DNA from: Apiotrichum sp. Y4204
Lineage: Eukaryota; Basidiomycota; Tremellomycetes; Trichosporonales; Trichosporonaceae
Direction of reading: 5' to 3'
DNA: 64,000 nt
Assembly (NCBI GenBank): GCA_025531455.1
Contig: JAMYHL010000119.1
Location: 1 to 64,000 of the forward strand
Both the position numbers and the translations under genes were made by a program. Every line of letters begins with the position of its first letter. Position 1 is the first letter of the stretch. Positions 56,567 to 64,000 of the stretch are shown piece by piece. The notes under the pieces are model-generated. The model saw only the letters and a program-made list of their open reading frames with translations, ran no database searches and was not told the origin of the DNA.

Positions 56567-59449
56567 TCATGTCCCCCACGCATACCCCTCGAGCTGGGAG
56601 AGGAACGGCTGGATGCTCATCTCAAACGCGCTCCCCTCGAGTCCCGCATAGTCGATGAGCACGCTCGCCGCGTCGGGCCACAGCGGGATCGTCGGGCCGG
56701 CAGCTACGCTCGGCTCGTCCATGACTTGGCTGAGCGCGACTTCGGGGGAGAGGGAGAGGGCCATGGCATTCGAGCCGATGGGCTGGTTGCCGCTCACGCT
56801 CGGCGCTCCGCTCGGGTTCCCAGAACCGCTGGCGCTCAGTCCCGCAAGCGTCAGTCCCGGGCGCACAGGCGCAAGAGGGTTCGGTACGGCCATGTACGCA
56901 AGGGATGGGGTACGCAGGTCGTCGGTGTCGACGCTGCGCTGCGAGTCGCGGCGCTCGCGCGGCCGGGTGCGCTCGGCAAGAAGAAGGCGGTGAAGTTCGT
57001 CGTCCTTCACCTCCTTTGGTTCCGGAGGCGCGTTGGCGCGGAGACGGGCGGCGTCGAGGCGCTCGCGCGCACGCTTGCGCAGCCCGAGGAGAGTGTTCAA
57101 GCCGTCCTTTACTCTGCAGCCGTCACGAGCAGCGGCAGAGAGGTCGCATACGATCGACAGACCGCTGAAGGCTGGCGTCGCAAAACCGCACGTCGGCGCC
57201 TCGATCGGGATGGCGGCGAGGCACACTGCCGCGGAGAACGCGTGGAACCAGAAGAACCACCTGGGGTGAGCTTGGCCTTTCGGATTGTACTTACCACCGC
57301 TCGGCCAGGGCTGGCGAGTAGAGCACGAGCTGCTTGACAACCTGCACAATCTCCTGTGCAGACTCGTAGAGCGCGACAAAGGCCGTCGCGAACGTCCCGT
57401 GGCTTGGTGCCTGCGGGCACGCTTTGAGCGCTTGCACAAAGGCCGCGCGGTTGAGATGCAGCCGCGCCTCGGCGATGAACAGGCGGATGCCAAAGCGCTG
57501 CAACACAAGATGCGGATGCAGCGACGCATCCAGCGGGAGGTCCTGGATCGCAACCGAACACATGAGCGTCTCTGGGAGCGACTTGCGGACTGCCGTCAGC
57601 AGGAATACATCCCCACACTCACAGTCCTGCAGCTCAGCATCAAGCTCGACAACAGCCGAGTATGGCACAGGCGTGGGCTGCACCTGAATGTCGACGACGC
57701 TCTCGAGCATCTTGACAAGGCAGTGCTTGGCGTGGTGGTCTGCATCAGCACAAAACATCCATCATATTGCGACTCACATCCCGAGTCGTCGACGAAAAAG
57801 TGCCCGTCCGCTACGGGGAACTTTGTATCTGCGTGGCGGTTACTGAGCCCACATGGGCGGCCAAACGCCAGTGCCTGCGTGCGGTCGTATTCCTGCTGTC
57901 AGCTGACAATCAGTTTCCCGCCTACCATAAGCTCCCAGTACACCTTGCGGCGCTCGTCGACGTGGCGGGCGTCGAGGCCAAACGCCTCGCCGTCGCGATG
58001 GAGGCCGACCGAGAGCGCAAGCTTGACGGCGTTGCCAAGGAGTGGCCAGTAGCTCTCCGCACCATTGCCGTCTGGTGTCAGGCGCGCTCCCGGATCTAGC
58101 TTACTTGTCTCGCCGCTGTCGTTGAGGACATAGGTGCCGAGCATGATCATAGCCTGGACAGTGGCCAGGCTGGCCTTTTCATGTGTGCGCTCAAGACATT
58201 CGCGACCGAGCGCAAAGAGTTCCCGGCTGCGCGGGTGGAACGGCGGGCGCGAGAGGTCAAACATGACCCCGAGTGCCATCGCAAAGAACACGCATGCAAG
58301 CTGGTGCGGATGCGCCGTGCCGTCGTACGCGGCGGGAAGATACTCGTTGTCGAATGTCGGCCGTGGAATGACCTGGTGGCTGCCGTCAGTGGTAGTCAGT
58401 ATTCCAACTCACATCCAGTTCACATTGTCCCAGTACGCCTCTGTCATGCCGCGCCCTTCCTCCCAGTCAGGGAGCAGGGTCTGGATGTCCGCCACGTAGC
58501 GCCGTCCCTCGGCGACTCCGGGAGGCACTTCGCGGCGCTGTTCCGCTGGCTCGAGCAAGGATGGACCGACAGCGACACCAGCTCCAGGTACGTTGACCCC
58601 GCTGCCACTCCCCCCTGCACGCTCCTGCTCCCGTTCCTCCCGGTCGCGGAGGTAGGCGCTGCCCGCAAGACTACCGACGTAGCGTGCCGCGCCGCCGGTG
58701 CCGATGGAAAGGCTTCCCGCCGTGGCGGCAACGTGTGGGTCGCCAGACGTTGGCCGGTCTGACCGCTTCTCGGTGCGGTCCCGCTCGTCTTGTGCTGGGC
58801 GCGCTGCGGTTGTGCTTTTCCCCGCCGTCGGCCGATCCTCCATCATTGCCGCCTCTAAAATCGCTATCCGCTGCTGCAGCTCGCTCACGGGTTCCGCCCT
58901 GGGGTCAGTATTGCAGCAAATGTATCACGGATACATCAGATGATCCGCTGGACTCTACCCACTTTTTCCGCCGCTCGCGCTCCATCACGCCGTCGGGGCA
59001 GATGGACGCGCACCCGCGCCGCTCACACATGGTGCACGGCCACGACTTTGAGCATTTCAGCTTGAGTCTGGGGTCAGCGAAGGAGGCAGAGCTTGAAGCG
59101 GGAGGCGGGCAGTACCGCTATCCACCCCTGCTCCCGGTGCGACTCACCGCCGGCACTCTGCACAGCTATACCTCTTTCGCCCCCGCTTCCTCCGTTCGAG
59201 GAGCACTGTTCCGTTGGCAGCATCGCCCTCGTCACGCCTGGCGGCGACGGCACTCGCGACGGGCTCCGACTCGCCTGCGCGCGGGGCGATGCGCGGGGGC
59301 AGCCGCGACGGCGGGGAGATTGCGGCGTTTGGCGACGTGTTGACTGGACTGGGGATGAGGGGGTTTGTCGGGCTCGGGATGAGCGGGTTTGTCGGCGTCG
59401 TGTTGGTGTTTGTCGGCGAGAGGAGGGCCGAGGCCATCAGGTCGGCCAT
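56567..59449 (-). CDS. Zn2Cys6 fungal transcription factor
   Basis: A multi-exon gene (at least six exons) starts at ATG 59449 (MADLMASALL). The N-terminus is Ser/Pro-rich with a repeated TNPLIPSP unit. The zinc cluster, split by an intron, is YSCAECRR joined to LKLKCSKSWPCTMC and ERRGCASIC, giving the six-Cys CX2CX6CX5CX2CX6C-type binuclear site that binds CGG-containing DNA. A short coiled-coil (ELQQRIAILEAAM) for dimerisation follows. The fungal-specific trans-acting domain is visible as QLACVFFAMALGVMFDLSRP, SLATVQAMIMLGTYVLNDSG, YWPLLGNAVKLALSVGLHRD and VDERRKVYWELM. The C-terminus is Ser/Pro/Gly-rich, a likely activation region. Target genes are unknown. The sugar transporter is 1.5 kb upstream on the same strand. 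Confidence 0.88.
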
Positions 59450-60993
59450 CGTGGATGTAGAGTGAGTAGAGATGGAGATGGGAGTGAATGAGAGAATGAG
59501 GAGATGAGCATGTGGATTGTAATGGAATGGATGGTATCCCTCGTTGTTCCACTTCCCATATGCTCGCTCTCCGGGGTCCCCCCTCTGGCTCTCTCCCTCG
59601 GCTACGCCGGGTGCTGTTGTGTGTAGCCCGATAAGTCCCCGCCCGGACTGAGCTCTTATTGGACCAAGATAACCTCGGCAAACTGGCACTGGCGGACTGG
59701 GCTCAACACAAACAACACGCTTGTAGAAGAGATGCATGCATCGCCATCACCAAAGCATGTCGGCGCCGCTGTGCTCGTCGCCATCATCGAGTCCGAGACC
59801 GCTGCCACAGTCTGTGGCCGATGTACGAAAAAGTGCTGCCTTGCATCCAGCCTCGATGCTTACTCGAGCATCCCCATCCCCCTCCTCGGTGATTGCGGTG
59901 CGGCGCCCCGATTTCCACAAACCTCCACACTACGACTGGTTCTTGTCTGTTGCTGCTCACATGGCCATCATCGATGCCCATCTTGTAATTGCCATTGTCC
60001 ATCGTGCTCAGTTTCTGCCCAATCTCTAGAGCTGTGTCAGGTGCGGCCATCTAGGATGCTTAATGCCCACCTCCCCGCGGCTATGCTTGTTATTCACTAC
60101 TGTACCCACTAGTACTGCGTGGCCCGGCATGGGCTATACCCCATGACCCCACATGGTGCCACTGCCGCTCTTCTTTTCCTGCATTTTCCCGCATATCCTG
60201 GCGGTATATCCAGTGACATGCACGTACTCTCTTGGTTTCTGAAGCTCTGAAGCACTCAAAGCACCCATTCACACACCCCGCAGGCTCCCCGTCCGCCCCC
60301 TGGCCCTGCATCGTACACGTTTCCAACCCTACATCCAGTCCCTAGCATCCCCTCCAGGCCCTCGTCCATATGCGTCCATCTCGATTGAGCCCACCCCCAC
60401 TGGCCAGATGGCACTTGGCAACATGGCCACTGCGGCCCTGCGGCCTGCGGCAAGTATCGGTAGGTAGGTCACCGAGATCCTAGCTTCCTAGGGGCCCATG
60501 GCGCAATGGGAATGGTAATGACTCGTCCCTGTGTGGCCCATTTGTTACTCTCAAACACCGGTCTTGCTCTCTCCTCCACCGGGTCCAACCTACTAGCTCC
60601 ATTGCTTGAATCAAGCCCCACCGTGGGGCCATGCGGGGAAGTATCCTGTACTCCTGCCCAGCAAAGCCCAGCCCCTCCCAGCCCTTCTTAGGGTATTAAG
60701 GAAGACCCACGCGGGAAACATTCTCATGCCATAGCAAAAAAGACTATGCTACAAATATATCATGCAGGTGAGGCTCGGCATCGACCGCGCGGAATGGGGT
60801 GGGGCAGTGGAGAGACAGAAAGGTGGCGAGTATTGGCTATAATAGTCAGGTGACACAGCCCACCTTTCCCCCATCCTCTATGTGCGCGGCGAGCCTGGTG
60901 ATGGGCTTCTCGGCTCACTGGTGTCGAGCCCTGCCGTCAGCGGAATGCAAATCACGTTGCCTAGACCTGGATAGCCAACTCACTCGCGAGTTC
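59450..60993. other. Intergenic region without a supported gene
   Basis: Upstream region of the Zn2Cys6 regulator and 3' flank of the transporter. C-rich runs and CCAT words are common from 60100 to 60700. None of the open frames here is convincing. Confidence 0.5.
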
Positions 60994-63599
60994 CTAGTCG
61001 CTCCCGATCGTGTTGTATCGTCCACGGCTAGGCTGGTCGCGCTTGCGCCGCCCGCCAACGAGCCCCTCGAATGCATCCGTCACTCGTCCGAGCAACGAGT
61101 TGTCGTGCCGCGCGCTGGGTACCGGGGACCCCAAGCGGGAGCTGGGCAGAGACGACGACCGGCGGGAATGTGAGTTGCCCCGCCCAGCACGTGTACTTGG
61201 GACAAGCGAGGACGTCTCCGTCTCGGTGCCCCCTTCCTCCATGTCTTCCATATCCGAGGTGGAGCACACATCGTCGTACGCAGGTGGAGATTCTGCCGTC
61301 AGTCACAGATGACACACACAACGCACCGTCGCCGAACAGGCGGTCCATCTCCTCCAGGGGCACACCGCGCGTCTCGGGGTAAACTGAGGTCAGCATCAAG
61401 GCGCCGATGCGGCATGCGCCACGCACGGAAGTAGACTAAATGTCAGCCAAAATTTCATATCCCTTATCGCTCACCGAGAATAAACGAGATCACACAGAAG
61501 AAGGCGTGCATCGGGTAGAGACGCCATCCGATGAGCTCCTGGAACACCGGGGTGGTCACTCCGACCCAGTAGTTGGCGACCCAGTTCTGGAATGAGCAAA
61601 CTGCGGCGACTTAGACACTCACAGTAGCAGTCGACAGCGACACTCCCTTTGCGCGGAAGGGCAGAGGCATAATCTCGGGCGGATAGAGCCAGGGAATCGG
61701 GCCCCAACTCATTCCGAATGCAAAGTTGTAGATGATAACGCACGCGACGACTGGGGGTGAGCAATGGGCTACTTGCTTTGGCAACAGCCCACTCACCAGC
61801 TTTAGGCGTGATCGCCTGGTCAATGTAGATCCACCATCCAGTGGCGCTGAGCGCGATCGCCATTGCGACGGCTCCCCACAGAAGGATGGGACGACGCCCG
61901 GCATGGTCCGTGAGCCACCACCTGTGGGGTTAGTGAGATCCAGAGCGGGAAGCGCGCCAACGCACGGAGGTATGGAGCTGCAGACGTAAAACAGAGAGTT
62001 GATGCCTGTCATGAGAATCGCGTCGCGACCAATCCATCCGGCCTCTGAATGTCAGTGGAAAGAAAGTAGCGCTGACTCACGCTCGAATACCTGTGAATCG
62101 CGGTGGTCAGTACAAGGCGTCGAGGGACGGGGAAGAAAGTGCGCGAGCACGGTGAATGAGAAGGTGAACAACGAGAGGAGGAAACCCGAATGGATGTACG
62201 CACCAAAGGAGCATAGTAGGAAATAACTGATGGGTTAGCAGCGCATCAACATGTGGTGACCCACCATTGATGCCGTTCAGCTGCGCGAAGAGCTGGCTGC
62301 TCATGGCGATGAGCACGCGCCCACGGTATCGTGTCCAGAGCGCCTTGTACGAGCGGTCACCGACAGCGCGCTGTTGTCAACTTGGACTGCTCGAGGTTTC
62401 CTGCCTCTGGTGAGATGATATCGCCACTCACATCAGCAATGACTCCATCGCGGATCTCCTGGTACTCGAGCTGCACGCCCTCGTCGTTGATCGACTTTCC
62501 CTGGAAATCGGCAATGACGTTGAGGCCCTCCTCGTCATGGTCCTTGTCAATGAGGTAACGCGGAGACTCGGGGCAGACAAAGCTTCCCAAGCCGAGGGTC
62601 AGGCCGCCAAGGATCTGGATCGAGAGCGGGAGACGCCACGACCAGTCGGACTCGATGAAGCTGCACGCATAGTCGATCCACACCGACGAGCTGTAGCCGA
62701 CAATGTTACCGGTGAACTCGAGCGCGCCAAGGAAGCCGCGAAGAGCGGGCGGTGAGACTGCCGTTAGAGAGGGAAGGACAGGTTGGAACTCACTCTCTGC
62801 TTGGTAGATTGGAACCACCATACTGCTTGTCAGCATAACTTGCGAGAGATACGTTCGGTGCTTTGAGGTCTGCCAGCCAGCACCCACCTCAACATGCCGA
62901 CGCCGCAGCCGGACACGAAGCGGCCAAACACCATCATGTGGTAGCCGTTGCACCACGTCTGGAAACAGCCGCCAATAGAGAAAAGTGCTGCGCCGATGCG
63001 CATCGTCATGCGGCGGCCATACCTGTCCGCGGAGGCGGCAGCAAGGAGGGAGGTGACTGCGGTGAGTAGAGAGCCATGGGTGATGTCGGAAAGAGAAGTG
63101 GAAGATAGAGAGAGAAGAGAGAAAGATGAAGGCAAGACTGGATGGATAGAGGGAAGACGCCAGGACTCACTGAATGCGCCGATTTCAAGCACCGCGACCA
63201 TACTGTCCGTCAGCCATGCACGACGCCGCGCAACTCGACTCACTTGCCCAGCTCGGTGGCCGTCGGCTGGTTGACTATCGTTAGCACGCCCGGCATCGGG
63301 GCTCACAATATGCTCTGGGAGTCAGCTCTGTTCAGCGTCCGACTCACTTGAAATACGGGCCCGTGATAACGCCGGACATGACGCTGCGGTGTGAGTGGAG
63401 TGCAGGAAGAGGAAGCTTCGCGCCCGCTGTCTGCGACCTCGCGACTCGCGACTCGCCACTAAACCTACCCCTGGTCGTATCTGCTGTCAGCTGCATCCTT
63501 TCTCATCTCATGCACGCACCCAAAGAGCCATACTCCAATGCTGAGGAACACGCTCACGCTGTAGAGCAGCCCGTTGCCGCGCAGGCGAGTGTCGGCCAT
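60994..63599 (-). CDS. MFS sugar transporter with many introns and microexons
   Basis: The gene starts at ATG 63599 (MADTRLRGNGLLYSVSVFL) and ends at 60994; at least a dozen short introns are needed. Sugar-porter signatures appear in order: GYDQGVMSGVITGPYF (first helices), PTATELGNMVAVLEIGAF, ADRYGRRMTMRIGA, FGRFVSGCGVGML, PIYQAE, PESPRYLIDK, QLFAQLNGIN, TDHAGRRPILLWGA, NFAFGMSWGPIPWLYPPEI, FRAKG and YPETRGVPLEEMDRLFGD. These are the hallmarks of the hexose/lactose-permease type of twelve-helix H+ symporter in the plasma membrane. Two exons are tiny: 63469-63480 (12 nt, encodes YDQ and flanks) and 61427-61435 (9 nt). The C-terminal tail of about 100 residues is Ser/Arg/Glu-rich (SRRSSSLPSSRLGS) and may regulate turnover. 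The substrate is not determinable. Confidence 0.88.
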
Positions 63600-64000
63600 G
63601 GTGCTGCTGCCGCGTGCGGTGGGGATGGGAGTGGAGGAGAGAGGGAGAGTGAGTGCAAATGCAAGAGTTGTGACGTGGTGAGATCAAGGTGGATGGGTAT
63701 AGGTTTGGAGGGAGCGGCGTGACAAAGGAGAAACAAGAGGGAGCGCAGTAGTGTATCAAGTAACAACGCAACCGGCGGATGGAAGAATCCCTTGGCACTG
63801 GTTGGCGCTACCGGCAACGGCGAGGAAAGGGGGCCGGCGGTGTGATTCTATGCAGTCGCGATCGGGATGTGTCTGAAATCTAGGTGTCTAGGGTGTAGAT
63901 GGCGACGATAAGAAAGAATGAGAGGATTGAAGGATGCTGTTCGTCATCAGGCGGTTGTCGTCGTCGTCGTCGTGGACACAGCCGAGTTGCCTCGAAGTGG
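63600..64000. other. Upstream region of sugar transporter
   Basis: Promoter-side sequence of the transporter. A GTC-rich trinucleotide run (GTCGTCGTCGTCGTCGTGG) lies near 63955-63975. The window ends without another supported gene. Confidence 0.5.

Overview
This window is nuclear DNA from a fungus, most likely a basidiomycetous yeast of the Tremellomycetes (Trichosporonales-like: Trichosporon, Cutaneotrichosporon or Apiotrichum). The evidence is GC-rich coding sequence, many short introns (about 35-75 nt, GTRAGT donors, CTGAC/CTAAC branch sites, YAG acceptors), a fungal Zn2Cys6 regulator, a Dal5-type permease, a Ty3-type retroelement gag, and families typical of this group. The genus is inferred from gene content and was not tested. 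No bacterial operons, CRISPR arrays or replication origins were seen.

Layout. 1-3.7 kb is a degraded region: a truncated Ty3/gypsy-type gag with a probable LTR, a 162-bp-spaced direct repeat, and a gene remnant with a nuclease-like motif and an in-frame stop. 3.9-10.2 kb holds a single-pass membrane glycoprotein and a secreted calpain-like protease with a long proline-rich tail. 10.8-13.7 kb is a tandem pair of F-box-like paralogues. 15.4-24.7 kb is gene-poor and holds a secreted CYTH-like protein, a small Cys-rich protein with an N-myristoylation signal, a secreted 601-aa heme peroxidase and a secreted ricin-B-type lectin. 25.3-34.6 kb holds an NmrA-like reductase, a small acidic protein, a GPI-anchored Cys-rich modular protein, an alpha/beta hydrolase with an internal stop, a second F-box-like family member and a SnoaL-like protein. 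35.4-48.2 kb holds an SLC10A7/Rch1-type transporter, a tRNA-Val(CAC) with a 13-nt intron, another F-box-like protein, a medium-chain reductase, a second membrane glycoprotein and an allantoate-type MFS permease. 49.8-63.6 kb holds a LURP-one-related protein, the Rab GTPase Ypt6, the ESS2/Bis1 splicing factor, a single-pass membrane protein, a Zn2Cys6 transcription factor and an MFS sugar transporter.

Working together. There is no obvious pathway cluster. About one third of the genes encode secreted or cell-surface proteins, and several of these have a TATA box 45-80 bp upstream of the start, as expected for inducible genes. The Zn2Cys6 regulator and the sugar transporter are neighbours and could be functionally linked; this is inference only.

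The most striking single observation is in YPT6. The invariant A-G-Q of its switch II motif can only be restored by two consecutive 4-nt microexons. Exon boundaries were chosen by reading splice signals by hand and checking that the summed exon lengths stay in frame. Where only a span is given, internal boundaries were not fully resolved.
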